The notes: a model not told the origin generated them from the sequence alone. A DNA stretch of 49,103 nucleotides from Pseudomonas yamanorum (GCF_013386765.1 NZ_JACARE010000007.1:69508-118610), one strand, 5' to 3'; shown: positions 7,849-17,570, numbered from the stretch's first letter. Translations and numbers: made by a program.

Positions 7849-10290
7849 TTATTTGCCCGGCACCAACGTCAACCGCGTCTTCCCATAAACCCCGTCAAAG
7901 TTCTGCGGCTGCATCGGAAAGCTCAGGTATTGCGCCTTCAGCCACGGGTCGATGCCGTTGGCGTAGTTCGGGCTGGCCGGGTTGCCGGATTGGCCGATGC
8001 CGCTCTGGCCCATCATCGGTTCCGCCTGCCCGAAGTCGACGATCATCCGCAGCGCCGGTACCTGGGTTGTGTCGAAACTCTGGCCCCAGCTATATGGCGC
8101 GCTGTTCAGCGTGTTGTGATCGCCGCCTGCCGCCAGTGGCCCGCGAATGGTCTTGCCGCTGGTGTCCTTCCAGGTGTAACTGTGCAATTTGCCCCACTGC
8201 CAGGCCTTGTGATCGGCGCCCAATGCGCTGTCGCCAGCAGTAATCGCGGCGGCCAGGCTGCGGGCGAGGATCGCCGGCTTGTCGGTTTTCTGCCCGGTGC
8301 GGGCGTCATTCCAGAACGGGCTGTCTTCGCGCCCCAGCAGGTGGTCGGCCACCGCCGAGTACGACAGGTTGGCGTTGCCGATAAAGGCTTTCCAGGTGGC
8401 GCTGTTTTCCGGGCCGAGTTCGTCGAGGAAAATCTGCTTGGCGCTTTCCTGCAGGAACAACTCATAAATCGCCGCGTCGGCGGAGGTAGCTGCCAGGCGG
8501 CCATCAAAGGCCATCAGGCGGCCCAGTGCTTCCCGCGCCTTGGCCTGTTCGGCCACCGGTAATCCATCGATCGCCTGTTTCAGCGGCTGGGCCATGCCCG
8601 GCGCCTGGAACATGCTCTTGAGCTTGGCGGCAAACGTGGTGGTCTGGTCGTACTGCATGGCGATCATGCTACGGCTGTCATGCTTGCCGCTGCCCGCCAG
8701 TTGCGCGATGCGTTCGGCACGTTCCGGCGCCGCCCACGAGTTGGACAGTTGCATGCCGTAGCCGCGGGGAATGGTGCGCTGGTTGGCAGTGCCGATCCAA
8801 CCCTGGGTCGGGTCCTGATCGTAAGGGTGCAGCATCGCGTCGGCGTAGCCATCCCAGTCGAAACGCCCGTCCCAGCCCGGCGATGGCACCAGGCCTTCGC
8901 CTTCACGGCGGTTCGGGAAACGCCCGGTGACTTGCCAGCCGATGCTGCTGGCGTCGGCGAAGACCATGTTCAAGGCAATTGCGCGAATTTCCCGGGTGGC
9001 GTCAGACGCTTTACTGGCGGTTTGCGCACGGGACAGGTCGAAGAACGCGTCCAGGCTCTTGTCGTCCTTGAAGTCGGCGGTCTGCAAGGCCAGGCCGTAG
9101 CCGCTGTTCAGCGACTGGGCGCTGTTGAGCAATGGCCCGTGGCGGGTTTCGTACACCGCTTCGCGAATCGGCCGCTGGCCCTTGGCGAAGTAGGTTTCGT
9201 TACGCACGATGGCCGGCAGCCATTTGCCGTTGTTCTCGTAGTACAGCGCGTTGCCCTGGCGCTTGACCTTCTCCAGGAACACATCCTGGGTATCGCCCGC
9301 GACTTGGCTCATGCTCCAGGCCACCTTGCCGTTGAACCCGGAAAGCAGGGTTGGCAAGCCGGCGATCGACACACCGGCGGCCTGGTATTTCGGCGAGCGG
9401 ATCTGTACGTAGTTCCACAGCGATGGCGCCTGCATCGAGGTCGACAGGTCATTGGCCAGCAGGCTCTTGTTGCTGCGACTGCGCTGCGGGCCGATAGCCC
9501 AGTTGCTGGAACTGGACGTGCCCAGGGTGTTCAGGGTGCCGAGGTGTTCGCTGAGGCTGGTCAGCGCGGCGAGACCCGGGATCTGGCCCAGGTTGATGCC
9601 CTTGAGCTTGTCGGACTCGGCCACCGGCAACGGTTCATCCGGGTAGTTTGGGGTCAGCCAGGCGAGTTTGTCGGCGCCGACTTTTTGCGCCAGCACCAGC
9701 GACGACAACTCTTCCTGCAAGTTGGTCGACTCGCTGAAATTCAGCAGGCAGAACAGCAGCGCCGAATCTTCCGGCTTCCAGTATTCGGGCTTGTAGCCGC
9801 TCTGGGCCAGGTCTGGCGGCAGTTTGTCGCGGTAGCGGAACAGGTAGGCGTTGACCCCGCGCGCATACACTTCAAAGAAGCGCTTGAGGCGCGGCGACGA
9901 GGCGTTATACAGCTCGCCGGCGCTCTTGCGCAGGTTGACCGCCCGCATGAAACGGTCGACATCCAGCACATCCGGCCCGGACATTTCCGCCAGGCGGCCC
10001 TGGGCCAGCAGGCGCAGGGTGACCATCTGGGTGATGCGGTCGCTGGCGTGCACATAGCCCAGGGTGAACAGCGCGTCATGGAACGTGCTGCTTTCAATCA
10101 GCGGGATGCCTTGGCTGTTGCGGCGCACGGAAACGTTCTGCGCCAGGCCCTTGATGGGCTGCACGCCGGAAACCGGAGGCAGGGTGTCTTGGGTGCTCTG
10201 TAACTGGCAACCGGCCAGGCCCAAGGCACTGGCAATGGCCGCGGCAACGCCGAACCGGGGAAGAAAATGTGAGAGGGCTGGCGAGGCCAT
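7849..10290 (-). CDS. quiP: Acyl-homoserine lactone acylase QuiP (penicillin acylase family)
   Basis: An 813-residue Ntn-hydrolase precursor that should cleave itself into two chains. The new N-terminal nucleophile is most likely Ser262 in [11 protein letters not shown], matching the S-N-x-W pattern of penicillin acylases. An N-terminal export signal ends in a lipobox (LAGC, Cys28), so it may be an anchored lipoprotein. Members hydrolyse the amide bond of long-chain N-acyl-homoserine lactones, degrading quorum signals in the periplasm. The adjacent GST gene on the same strand reproduces the P. aeruginosa quiP-PA1033 neighbourhood, which favours QuiP over PvdQ. Substrate range cannot be read from sequence. 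Length is close to QuiP (about 850). Confidence 0.85.
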   Translation of the reverse strand: MASPALSHFLPRFGVAAAIASALGLAGCQLQSTQDTLPPVSGVQPIKGLAQNVSVRRNSQGIPLIESSTFHDALFTLGYVHASDRITQMVTLRLLAQGRLAEMSGPDVLDVDRFMRAVNLRKSAGELYNASSPRLKRFFEVYARGVNAYLFRYRDKLPPDLAQSGYKPEYWKPEDSALLFCLLNFSESTNLQEELSSLVLAQKVGADKLAWLTPNYPDEPLPVAESDKLKGINLGQIPGLAALTSLSEHLGTLNTLGTSSSSNWAIGPQRSRSNKSLLANDLSTSMQAPSLWNYVQIRSPKYQAAGVSIAGLPTLLSGFNGKVAWSMSQVAGDTQDVFLEKVKRQGNALYYENNGKWLPAIVRNETYFAKGQRPIREAVYETRHGPLLNSAQSLNSGYGLALQTADFKDDKSLDAFFDLSRAQTASKASDATREIRAIALNMVFADASSIGWQVTGRFPNRREGEGLVPSPGWDGRFDWDGYADAMLHPYDQDPTQGWIGTANQRTIPRGYGMQLSNSWAAPERAERIAQLAGSGKHDSRSMIAMQYDQTTTFAAKLKSMFQAPGMAQPLKQAIDGLPVAEQAKAREALGRLMAFDGRLAATSADAAIYELFLQESAKQIFLDELGPENSATWKAFIGNANLSYSAVADHLLGREDSPFWNDARTGQKTDKPAILARSLAAAITAGDSALGADHKAWQWGKLHSYTWKDTSGKTIRGPLAAGGDHNTLNSAPYSWGQSFDTTQVPALRMIVDFGQAEPMMGQSGIGQSGNPASPNYANGIDPWLKAQYLSFPMQPQNFDGVYGKTRLTLVPGK

Positions 10291-10409
10291 GGCAAAGCTC
10301 CTGCGGGGGGTAGCGTCAGTAAAGGCGCTACGTTAGTGAGCGCGGCGAAACGACGCAAGCGGGAGGCGATGCTTATTTGTAGATAGATTTATGGATCAGC
10401 ACAAAATCC

Positions 10410-10496
10410 TGTGGGAGCTGGCTTGCCTGCGATGCTGGCACCTTGGTGTGTCTGATTCACCAGGGTGATGCAATCGCAGGCAAGCCAGCTCCCACA
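10410..10496. repeat. REPIN-like inverted repeat
   Basis: Perfect-arm palindrome (tgtgggagctggcttgcctg ... caggcaagccagctcccaca) between the GST stop codon and the quiP start. Confidence 0.9.
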
Positions 10497-10518
10497 GAGC
10501 GTGAAACGCACCTTTGGG

Positions 10519-11163
10519 TCAGGATTTCGGTGGATTGACCTTCTGCACCAGCTCATAAGCACGCACCGTAGCAGGGCGTTGCTTGATGTGATTGAACCAG
10601 CGTTCTACGTGTGGGAAGTCTTCCAGCTTCTGGCTCTGCCACTTGTGGGAAACGATCCAAGGGTAGATCGCCATGTCGGCAATGCTGTATTCCTCGCCGG
10701 CCACAAATTTGCGGTCGGCCAGACGCCGGTCCAGCACGCCATACAGGCGGGCGGTCTCATCCACATAGCGTTTGATCGCGTAGGGGATCTTCTCCGGGGC
10801 GAACTGGCTGAAGTGATGATTCTGCCCGGCCATCGGGCCCAGGCCACCCATTTGCCAGAACAGCCATTGCAATGCTTCCTGACGACCGCGCAGGTCCTGG
10901 GGAATGAACTTGCCGGTTTTTTCCGCGAGGTACAGCAGGATCGCGCCGGATTCGAACAGGGAAATCGGTGCGCCGCCGTCCGTCGGGTTCTGATCGACGA
11001 TGGCCGGGATGCGGTTGTTGGGGGCGATTTTCAGGAAGTCGGGTTTGAACTGGTCGCCCTGGCCGATGTTGATCGGGTGCACCTCGTAAGGCAGACCGGC
11101 TTCTTCCAGGAACAACGACACTTTGTGACCGTTGGGGGTGGTCCAGTAATACAGGTCGATCAT
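10519..11163 (-). CDS. Glutathione S-transferase, nu-class (YfcG-like)
   Basis: A 214-residue cytosolic GST. The N-terminal thioredoxin-fold domain reads MIDLYYWTTPNGHKVSLFLE, very close to E. coli YfcG, with Thr9 and Asn11 in the positions used by nu-class enzymes to bind glutathione or its disulfide. NNRIPAIVD gives the cis-Pro loop and ESGAILLYL the gamma-glutamyl binding segment. Nu-class members act as disulfide-bond reductases rather than classical transferases. I chose the ATG at 11163 (MIDLYYW) over the frame opening at 11175 because family proteins start there. Neighbour of quiP as in P. aeruginosa; the functional link is unknown. Confidence 0.9.
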   Translation of the reverse strand: MIDLYYWTTPNGHKVSLFLEEAGLPYEVHPINIGQGDQFKPDFLKIAPNNRIPAIVDQNPTDGGAPISLFESGAILLYLAEKTGKFIPQDLRGRQEALQWLFWQMGGLGPMAGQNHHFSQFAPEKIPYAIKRYVDETARLYGVLDRRLADRKFVAGEEYSIADMAIYPWIVSHKWQSQKLEDFPHVERWFNHIKQRPATVRAYELVQKVNPPKS

Positions 11164-11259
11164 GAAGCTCTCCAAGGGTGGTGACGCTTGAGCGAATGCC
11201 TGTAGGTATAGGTAATGTTAGGGTGACGAAAATTCAATGAAACATTTGGGTCTATCGAT

Positions 11260-11829
11260 ATGGAAATCCGTGCGGGCGCGGTGTTGGTGCTGATTGATCA
11301 GCAAAAAGGCATTCACCATCCCAGGCTGGGGCGGCGTAATAACCCGCAGGCGGAGGAACGTATGCTGGCGTTGCTGGGGCATTGGCGGCGGCAAGGCTGG
11401 CCGGTGATTCATGTGCAGCATTTGTCGCATTCGCCGGAGTCGGTGTTCTGGCCGGAACAGGCGGGGGTGGAGTTTCAGGACGCGTTTGTTCCCCAGGCGG
11501 GCGAGCAGTTGATCCAGAAGCGGGTGCCGGATGCGTTTTGTGGCACGGGGCTGGAAGCGAATTTGCGTGAGGTGGGGATTCAGCAAATGGTGCTGGTGGG
11601 CGTGGCCACCCATAACTCGGTGGAGGCCACGGCCCGCACTGCCGGTAACCTGGGGTTTGAGACGTGGGTTATAGAAGATGCCTGCTACACCTTCGACAAG
11701 GCCGACTTTTTCGGGCAGATGCATTCGGCCGAGACGGTGCACGCCATGTCGTTGGGCAACCTGCACGGTGAGTACGCCACCGTCATTTCCTCTGAAACCC
11801 TCCTCCCCGTAGCAGCTGTCGAGCCTTAG
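11260..11829 (+). CDS. Isochorismatase-fold hydrolase with Ser at the catalytic Cys position
   Basis: A 189-residue protein of the isochorismatase-like (cysteine hydrolase) family. Asp13 (VLIDQQKG) and Lys87 (LIQKRVPDAF) match the conserved Asp and Lys of the triad. The segment that normally reads VATxxCVExTAR is VATHNSVEATAR here, so the nucleophile position (residue 120) is Ser. Some family members lacking Cys, for example E. coli YecD with Gly, have unclear activity. The last eight or so residues (LPVAAVEP) and the stop codon are encoded inside a REP-type palindrome starting at 11805, so the natural C terminus has probably been replaced. Substrate unknown. Convergent with the iron ABC ATPase gene. 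Confidence 0.85.
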   Translation: MEIRAGAVLVLIDQQKGIHHPRLGRRNNPQAEERMLALLGHWRRQGWPVIHVQHLSHSPESVFWPEQAGVEFQDAFVPQAGEQLIQKRVPDAFCGTGLEANLREVGIQQMVLVGVATHNSVEATARTAGNLGFETWVIEDACYTFDKADFFGQMHSAETVHAMSLGNLHGEYATVISSETLLPVAAVEP

Positions 11830-11927
11830 CGAGGCTGCGTTGGCCGCACCGCCGCTTCCAGGCCAGGCACTGCACCGCGTCGCGCCCGACGCAGCCTCGC
11901 TGAAGCTCGACAGCTGCTACGGCGGGG
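11805..11927. repeat. REP-type palindrome, second family (CCGTAGCAGCTGTCGAG)
   Basis: Outer arms ccccgtagcagctgtcgagc (11805-11824) and its complement at 11905-11927, plus inner arms gcgaggctgcg / cgcagcctcgc. It fills the gap between two convergent genes, overlaps the last codons of the left one and ends one base before the stop codon of the right one. It may serve as a bidirectional transcription barrier. Confidence 0.85.
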
Positions 11928-11928
11928 T

Positions 11929-12717
11929 TTAAGCCACGGCACCATCCACCAACACCTGCAACGTCTGCTGTGAGCACCGCTCGATGCGTACCCGCACGCC
12001 ATAGACTTCGGCAAACAGCGCCGCATCCAGCACCTCATCCGCTGCACCACTGGCATACAGCCGACCCTGTCGCAGCACCGCGATATGGTCGGCGTAGCGC
12101 GCCGCCAGATTGATGTCGTGCAGCACCACCACTGCAATCAGGTTGTGCTCCCGCACCAGGTCACGTACGCAATCCATGACCTTCAACTGGTAGTTCAAGT
12201 CCAGCGCACTGGTGGGTTCATCCAGCAGCATCACCTGTGGACGGCGCGCAATCAGTTGCGCCAGGCTGACCAGTTGCCGCTGGCCGCCGGATAACGTACT
12301 CAACAGCTGGTCCGCCAGATGAGCGATGCCAATCCTTTGCAACGCATCGAACGCCTCGCGCATGCACGCGTCGCTTGAAAGCGGAATGCCATCGACGTTC
12401 GCCACCCGTAACGCGGCGATCACACTTTCCATCACGCTCAGGCTCAACCCCGGCGGAAGGTTCTGCGGCATGTAGGTCACGCGCCGGGCGCGCTCGCCAA
12501 CCGACATTTTCGTCAGGTCCAGGTCACCCAGTCTTACGACGCCCTGCATCTTTTCCAGGCCGGCTATGGCCCGCAACAACGTCGACTTGCCCGCACCGTT
12601 CGGCCCGATCAGCGCGGTCAGGCTGCCATGGGCCAGGGTCGGCAAACTCAGGTCGTGCACGATCTGGCGCCGTCCATAGCTGACGTGGGCGTTCTGAATC
12701 GACAACCCGCTGCTCAT
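11929..12717 (-). CDS. Iron-siderophore ABC transporter ATP-binding protein
   Basis: A 262-residue FecE/FhuC/BtuD-type ATPase. Walker A GPNGAGKS near residue 40, signature LSGGQRQLVSLAQ, Walker B VMLLDEPTSALD, and the H-loop VVLHDINLAARYADH are all present. Its ATG overlaps the permease stop by four bases. It is the last gene of the receptor, binding protein, permease, ATPase operon and powers transport of an iron chelate across the inner membrane. The arrangement recalls P. aeruginosa PA2911-PA2914. The substrate is not known. Confidence 0.9.
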   Translation of the reverse strand: MSSGLSIQNAHVSYGRRQIVHDLSLPTLAHGSLTALIGPNGAGKSTLLRAIAGLEKMQGVVRLGDLDLTKMSVGERARRVTYMPQNLPPGLSLSVMESVIAALRVANVDGIPLSSDACMREAFDALQRIGIAHLADQLLSTLSGGQRQLVSLAQLIARRPQVMLLDEPTSALDLNYQLKVMDCVRDLVREHNLIAVVVLHDINLAARYADHIAVLRQGRLYASGAADEVLDAALFAEVYGVRVRIERCSQQTLQVLVDGAVA

Positions 12718-13772
12718 AACTGTCTCCCACGCTTGAACACCAGCAACACGAAAATCGGCACGCCCACCAGTGCGGTGACGATGCCCACCGGCACAATCAC
12801 GCCGGGCATGATCAGCTTGCTGGCGATGGACGACAGCGACAGCAGCAAAGCGCCGACAAGGGCGCTGGCCGGCAGCAGGAAGCGCTGGTCTTCACCCACC
12901 AGGATCCGCGCGATATGCGGACCCACCAGGCCGATAAATCCGATGGTTCCCACAAACGCCACGGCGGTGGCCGACAGCAGGCTGATGCGCAACAACGAGA
13001 AAAACCGCAGGCGTTTCACGTCGACACCAAAGCTTTGCGCACGGTCTTCGCCCATGCGCAGCAGGGTCAGGCGCGGGGCGGCGGCGAAGGAAAAGGGCAT
13101 GACCACGGCGACCACAAACGCGAGGATGCCAAGCTTGTCCCAGTTGGCTCGGGTCACGCTGCCCAAGGTCCAGAACACCAGTTGTTGCAGCACGTCCTCG
13201 GTGGCCACCAGTTGCAACAGCGCGACCACCGCGTTGCAACTGAAGACCAGGGCGATGCCGAACAGCACCAGGCTTTCCACCCCGGCACCCCGCAGGCGGG
13301 ACATGGCTTGCAGCAAAAATACCGAGGCGGCAGCGAACACAAACGCCGAAATGGAAATCGCCGTATTGGCCGACACCCACAGCGTCGTCACTGGAAACAC
13401 AATCACCAGGGACGCGCCCAATGCCGCGGCCGAAGAAACCCCCAGAGTGAACGGACTGGCCAACGGGTTGTTCAGGATCGCCTGCATCTCGGCACCCGCC
13501 AGGGACAGCGCGCAGCCCACCAACACTGCCATCAGCGCGTAGGGCAGGCGCACGTTCCAGATAATCACCTGGTCGGTGGCGCTCAAGTGCGCCGGGTGCA
13601 GCAAACCATCGAGCAGGGCGCCAAGGCCCATGCCCGACGGGCCGCTGGCCAGGTCCACGAGGATCGCGCAAACCAGCGCGCCTCCCAGCAGGGCCAGCAG
13701 CCAGCAACGGCGCGCGAGCAGGCGGCGATAGCCCTGGCTGGCGGCGGCGAGGTCGAGGGTTTGAGTGGTCAT
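12714..13772 (-). CDS. Iron-siderophore ABC transporter permease (FecCD family)
   Basis: A 352-residue polytopic membrane protein of the FecCD/BtuC family. Many hydrophobic helices are visible, with the motifs LPYALMAVLVGCALSLAGA, NNPLASPFTLGVSSAAALGA and GFIGLVGPHIARILVG typical of the family. A single permease gene implies a homodimer channel. A REPIN lies between the binding-protein stop codon and this start. It overlaps the ATPase gene by four bases. Confidence 0.92.
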   Translation of the reverse strand: MTTQTLDLAAASQGYRRLLARRCWLLALLGGALVCAILVDLASGPSGMGLGALLDGLLHPAHLSATDQVIIWNVRLPYALMAVLVGCALSLAGAEMQAILNNPLASPFTLGVSSAAALGASLVIVFPVTTLWVSANTAISISAFVFAAASVFLLQAMSRLRGAGVESLVLFGIALVFSCNAVVALLQLVATEDVLQQLVFWTLGSVTRANWDKLGILAFVVAVVMPFSFAAAPRLTLLRMGEDRAQSFGVDVKRLRFFSLLRISLLSATAVAFVGTIGFIGLVGPHIARILVGEDQRFLLPASALVGALLLSLSSIASKLIMPGVIVPVGIVTALVGVPIFVLLVFKRGRQL

Positions 13773-13822
13773 TGGATTCGCAGCCTTGAAAACGACGAAA
13801 ATCCCTGCAGGTACTCGGTCAG

Positions 13823-13894
13823 TGTGGGAGCTGGCTTGCCTGCGATGGCGATGGTGAATCCAACACCGCTATCGCAGGCAAGCCAGCTCCCACA
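13823..13894. repeat. REPIN-like inverted repeat inside the iron-uptake operon
   Basis: Short-loop copy (about 24 bases between arms) of the tgtgggagctggcttgcctg family. It is located between the binding-protein stop codon (13934) and the permease start (13772) of one operon, where it could stabilise the upstream transcript or reduce downstream expression. Confidence 0.9.
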
Positions 13895-13933
13895 GGAATC
13901 GTGTCCAGGCAGGGAATGGGTTGTGAGCCTTAG

Positions 13934-15049
13934 TTACTTGGCCTTGCCATCAATCCAGTAAGCACCCTGCAACGGCATGCCAAGGAACTGCTGGTTTATC
14001 GCTTCCATGGTCGCCTTGGGGTCCAGCTTGGCGAACAGTTCCGGATGCACCCACTTGGCCAGCGCTTCAATCGCCAGCAGGTTGTACGGCGAGTTGTAGA
14101 AGTCATGCCACAGGCCGTGGGAATTGCCCTCGCGAATCGCCCGAAGGTTCACAAATTCCGGGCGTGCCAGCACGCTGTCAAACGCGGCGCGTGCGTCTTC
14201 GTTGCTCACGCCCGCGCCAAGAATCAACCCAGGCTTGTGATTACCGGTGGCCACGTACACATCCGGGTCGGCCTTCAGTGCGTATTCGACACTGATGTCC
14301 CCCAGCGCCCCCGGCACCACATCGGCGGCGATGTTGCGCCCGCCCACCAGCTTGATCACTTCACCCATGCCGCTCTTGCCGGTGGTGTGCCCCGGCGCCT
14401 GCCAGGCACCGGCCAGCAATTCCAGGAACACACTCGGGCGCGGCCCGGCCGGCAAGGTGGCGACGGCGTCGGTGATCACCTTGATGTGCTGGTCATAAAA
14501 GTCGAGGAACGCCTTGGCCTGGGTTTCCCGGCCAAGGGCTTGGCCCAGGGCCGTCATGCTGGTGTGAGTGCCTTGCACCGGGTTGATGCGAAAGTCCACG
14601 AACAACACGGCGATTCCCGCCTTGGCCAACACGTCCGCCACCGGGCTGTGTTCGGTGGGGCCGTGGCCGGAAATGCTGAACACGGCGAGGTCGGGTTTCA
14701 GCGAGAGAATTTCCTCGGCGCTGACACTTTGCTCCGACGCCTGACCAATCAGCGGGATGTCTTTTACCGTCGGAAATTTCGCCACGTAGGCGTTGTAGGT
14801 GTGGGCGTCCAGCAGCTTCAAATCATTCTGCCAGCCGACAATTCGTTGGAACGGCGCGTCCTTGTCCAGCAAGGCGAAGGCGGAAATCAAACGGCCTTCG
14901 CCGAGCACCACACGTTGCACGTGGTCCGGCACGTTGACCTGGCGGCCCAGCACGTCGGTGACTTCATGGGCGGCGGCCGTTTCGGCGTGCCCCAGGATCA
15001 GCACGGCAAACAGCGCGCCCAGCTTGAGGAAGTTGCGGGGTTTCAGCAT
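13934..15049 (-). CDS. Iron-siderophore ABC transporter substrate-binding protein
   Basis: A 371-residue class III (helical-backbone, BtuF/FecB-type) periplasmic binding protein. The signal peptide is MLKPRNFLKLGALFAVLIL followed by ETAAA|HEV. The mature protein starts with the classical VTDVLGRQVNVPDHVQRVV; EILSLKPDLAVFS and GGRNIA are family features. I chose ATG 15049, preceded by a GGAG ribosome site, over the frame start at 15085. It has several His residues in the mid-region (SGHGPTEHSP, PGHTTGKSG), but metal or chelate specificity cannot be deduced. Second gene after the TonB receptor; it should hand the chelate to the FecCD permease. Confidence 0.88.
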   Translation of the reverse strand: MLKPRNFLKLGALFAVLILGHAETAAAHEVTDVLGRQVNVPDHVQRVVLGEGRLISAFALLDKDAPFQRIVGWQNDLKLLDAHTYNAYVAKFPTVKDIPLIGQASEQSVSAEEILSLKPDLAVFSISGHGPTEHSPVADVLAKAGIAVLFVDFRINPVQGTHTSMTALGQALGRETQAKAFLDFYDQHIKVITDAVATLPAGPRPSVFLELLAGAWQAPGHTTGKSGMGEVIKLVGGRNIAADVVPGALGDISVEYALKADPDVYVATGNHKPGLILGAGVSNEDARAAFDSVLARPEFVNLRAIREGNSHGLWHDFYNSPYNLLAIEALAKWVHPELFAKLDPKATMEAINQQFLGMPLQGAYWIDGKAK

Positions 15050-15151
15050 GGCGAGAACTCCAGGTGAAGGCGGCGCATCAGACATCGCTCCAGCGCCGCA
15101 AAAGGTTGTGATAGGCGCCGCTCGGTTGCAGCGTTCGCCTCGGGGGCCGGC

Positions 15152-17533
15152 TTAAAACTCATAGTCGACGCTGGCCGTGAGCGTGCGCCCGGCGCCCGGG
15201 ATGCCGTAGAGCTGGAAGCCGTCCAGGGACGAGCCGATCTGGCTGTAGTAGAACTTGTTAAATACGTTGTTGAGGTTGAGGTTGACCGTGGTTTGTTTGG
15301 TCACCTTGTATTGCGCAGCCACGTTGTTGAGCCAGTAGCCCGGGGCCTTTTCGTGGTCGCGGGTGTAGATCGCGTAGACGCCGGACGGGCCGTTGGCGTA
15401 GCTGCTGTTGTTGTTCAAACCGCCGACGTATTTATTGTCGCTGTAGCGGCGGCGTCCTACGTACTGCGCGCCGTAGCTCAGGCTCAGGTCGTCGGTGACG
15501 GCGTAGGTGGTCCACAGGTTGGCGGTCAGGTCGGGAACGTTCTTGGCTTCCTCGCCCTTGTTGGCGCCCTTGGTCTGGGTGCTTTTGAGCGCCGAGAACC
15601 CGCTGTACACCGTCCAGCGCGGGCTGATATTGCCTTGCAGGCCAAGCTCCACGCCGTCTACGCGTTTGGCCGGGAGGGCGCGGACCGGTGCGGTTTCGCC
15701 GTCCTGGTATTCCCAGGAGTTGTCCAGTTCGGTGCGGAAGATCGCGGCGGTGACGTTCAGCAGGTCGTGGGCAATGTCCCACTTGGTGCCGATTTCGTAG
15801 GTTTTCGACTTGGCCGGGGTGTAGTTGCTGGTGCTGGCCGCGCCGTAGATCTGGTTGTTGGTGGACGCGCCCAGGGCCGACGGTTGTGCCGCTTCGCTGT
15901 AGGACACGTAGATGCTGCCGTTAGGCAAAGGCTTGTACACCGCGCCGACACGTCCGCTCACGGCTCCGTCGGTGCTGTCGACGGAAGCCTGCCCACGCTG
16001 GGTGGTCTTGGCCTGCCAGTTGTCGTAGCGCAGGGAGCCGAGCACTTGCCACTGTTCATTGAGGGTGATGGTGTCACCGAGGTAGATACCGGCGTTGTCG
16101 ATCACCGAGCGCGGCTGGCCTTCGCCCTTGGTCACGGTGGTGCTGGCAAAGCTGTGGTTCGGGTCGTTCATGTCGAAGAACAGATCGCCGGCCGGCACCT
16201 CGGCGTTGCGTTTCAGGCCGCCGTAGGTCTCGTGATAGAACTCAAGCCCGCTGACCACTGCGTGTTCCAGGCCGCCGGTGTTGAGCTTGAAGGCGAAGTC
16301 GGTCTGGTTGTCGAGAATGGTGTAGCGCGTCGACTGGCCGAAGTCGCTGCCCCGCAGAATGCCGTAGGCGGTGTTACCGCTGTTGGCGTATCCCGGGTAG
16401 GCATTCACCGTGCTGCCGGGCACTTGGCTGATCGGTCCTACGCCGGTGTAGCCCAGGGTCGCACAGCGCGGGCCGGTGCAGGTTTTCTGGCCATTGGCGT
16501 TGGCGGCAAAGAAGCGTGCGGGTGAGAGCACGGCAAAGTTGTCGGTGCGCTCCCACTTGGTCTGGTTTTTCAGGGTCGCTTCGTTCCAGTCCAAATCATG
16601 TTCGAAGCGGGTGGTCAGCGAGGTGGTTTTGGTCTGCTGGGTGTACAGGTGCGAATCGCCGTACCAGTTCGAACGCTTCACGCCGGGCATGCGGTCGCCG
16701 TCGGTGCCGCGCTGGATCGGCACGCCGCCGTCCGGGGTGTTGTCGTCCTTCTGGTAAAAGGTGTCGATAAACAGGCGCGTGTCGGTGCCCAGGCCGAAGC
16801 CGAGGGAGGTCGCGATGCCCCAGCGGTCGTAGTCCACGTCGTCGCGCTCGGCCACCTGGTTGTAGTGTTTCATCAGGTTGATGCGCAGGGCGGTGGTGTC
16901 GTTCAACTGCTTGTTGAAATCGCCGGTGAGGCGGCGGTAGCTGTCGGTGCCGATGCCGGCGGAGAGCTTGTTGGCGTCTCCCAGGTGCGCCTCTTTACTC
17001 ACCAGGTTGACGCTGCCGCCTACAGCCGACACGCCGGATTCGATCGAGCCGGTGCCCTTGAACACTTCCGCCTGTTGCAGGTTGAAGGTGTCGGTGCGGG
17101 TCGATTGGCCGGCATCGCGCACGCCGTCGACGGTCAGGCTCTGCTCCGAAGAAAACCCGCGAATCGAAAACAGGTCACCCCAGCCCAGGTTGCCTTCGCC
17201 GGACATGAAGGTGATGCCCGGCACGTTGCGCAACACTTCCTGCAAGGTTTGCGCGTTCTGCTCCTTGAGCACTTGCTGCGGGACAATGGTCACGCTTTGC
17301 GGGGCGTCCAGCAGTGGCTGGCTGATTTTTGCCGAGGTCACCCGGTCAACCTTGAAAGCCGAAGTGGCTTCGCCATCGATCTTGATTTCCGGCAGGCTCA
17401 GCACCGAATCCTGGGACGCCGCCACCGGCGCATCGGCCCAGGCAGTGGGTGGAAGGCTGCCGGCGGCAAGCAGGCCGAACATCGGCGCAAGGGTAGATTG
17501 GCGCGACAGAACGCGAGGGGAAGGCAATGGCAT
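15152..17533 (-). CDS. TonB-dependent siderophore receptor (Fiu/PiuA-like)
   Basis: A 793-residue outer-membrane receptor. After a signal peptide (to about AWA|DAP) comes a plug domain with SQPLLDAPQSVTIVPQQVL, LRNVPGITF, FSIRGFSSEQSLTVDGVRDAG and VGGSVNLVSKEA, then a 22-strand barrel ending in the expected terminal Phe (SVDYEF). The plug motif resembles E. coli Fiu and PiuA catecholate receptors. There is no N-terminal STN signalling domain, so it should not work through FecR. First gene of a four-gene uptake operon; a two-component system diverges from it, as PfeRS and PirRS do beside their enterobactin receptors. A Fur-like box lies 19-37 bases before the start codon. Confidence 0.9.
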   Translation of the reverse strand: MPLPSPRVLSRQSTLAPMFGLLAAGSLPPTAWADAPVAASQDSVLSLPEIKIDGEATSAFKVDRVTSAKISQPLLDAPQSVTIVPQQVLKEQNAQTLQEVLRNVPGITFMSGEGNLGWGDLFSIRGFSSEQSLTVDGVRDAGQSTRTDTFNLQQAEVFKGTGSIESGVSAVGGSVNLVSKEAHLGDANKLSAGIGTDSYRRLTGDFNKQLNDTTALRINLMKHYNQVAERDDVDYDRWGIATSLGFGLGTDTRLFIDTFYQKDDNTPDGGVPIQRGTDGDRMPGVKRSNWYGDSHLYTQQTKTTSLTTRFEHDLDWNEATLKNQTKWERTDNFAVLSPARFFAANANGQKTCTGPRCATLGYTGVGPISQVPGSTVNAYPGYANSGNTAYGILRGSDFGQSTRYTILDNQTDFAFKLNTGGLEHAVVSGLEFYHETYGGLKRNAEVPAGDLFFDMNDPNHSFASTTVTKGEGQPRSVIDNAGIYLGDTITLNEQWQVLGSLRYDNWQAKTTQRGQASVDSTDGAVSGRVGAVYKPLPNGSIYVSYSEAAQPSALGASTNNQIYGAASTSNYTPAKSKTYEIGTKWDIAHDLLNVTAAIFRTELDNSWEYQDGETAPVRALPAKRVDGVELGLQGNISPRWTVYSGFSALKSTQTKGANKGEEAKNVPDLTANLWTTYAVTDDLSLSYGAQYVGRRRYSDNKYVGGLNNNSSYANGPSGVYAIYTRDHEKAPGYWLNNVAAQYKVTKQTTVNLNLNNVFNKFYYSQIGSSLDGFQLYGIPGAGRTLTASVDYEF

Positions 17534-17551
17534 TCAGAGTGACCTAGGCTA

Positions 17552-17570
17552 AATTACAATTAATCTCATT
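17552..17570 (-). promoter_or_regulatory. Probable Fur box upstream of the receptor operon
   Basis: On the minus strand the site reads AATGAGATTAATTGTAATT, which resembles the Fur consensus AATGAGAATnATTnTCATT, particularly in its first half. It sits just before the receptor ATG in the divergent region with the response regulator, so iron could control both directions. Confidence 0.55.

Noticed and set aside
8680..10203. A 507-codon open frame opposite quiP
   Set aside because: Antisense of a well-supported acylase gene, no ribosome site and no recognisable domain.
15293..16525. A 410-codon open frame opposite the Fiu-like receptor
   Set aside because: GC-rich antisense frame with valine/glycine-rich, low-information translation; the receptor gene explains the region.
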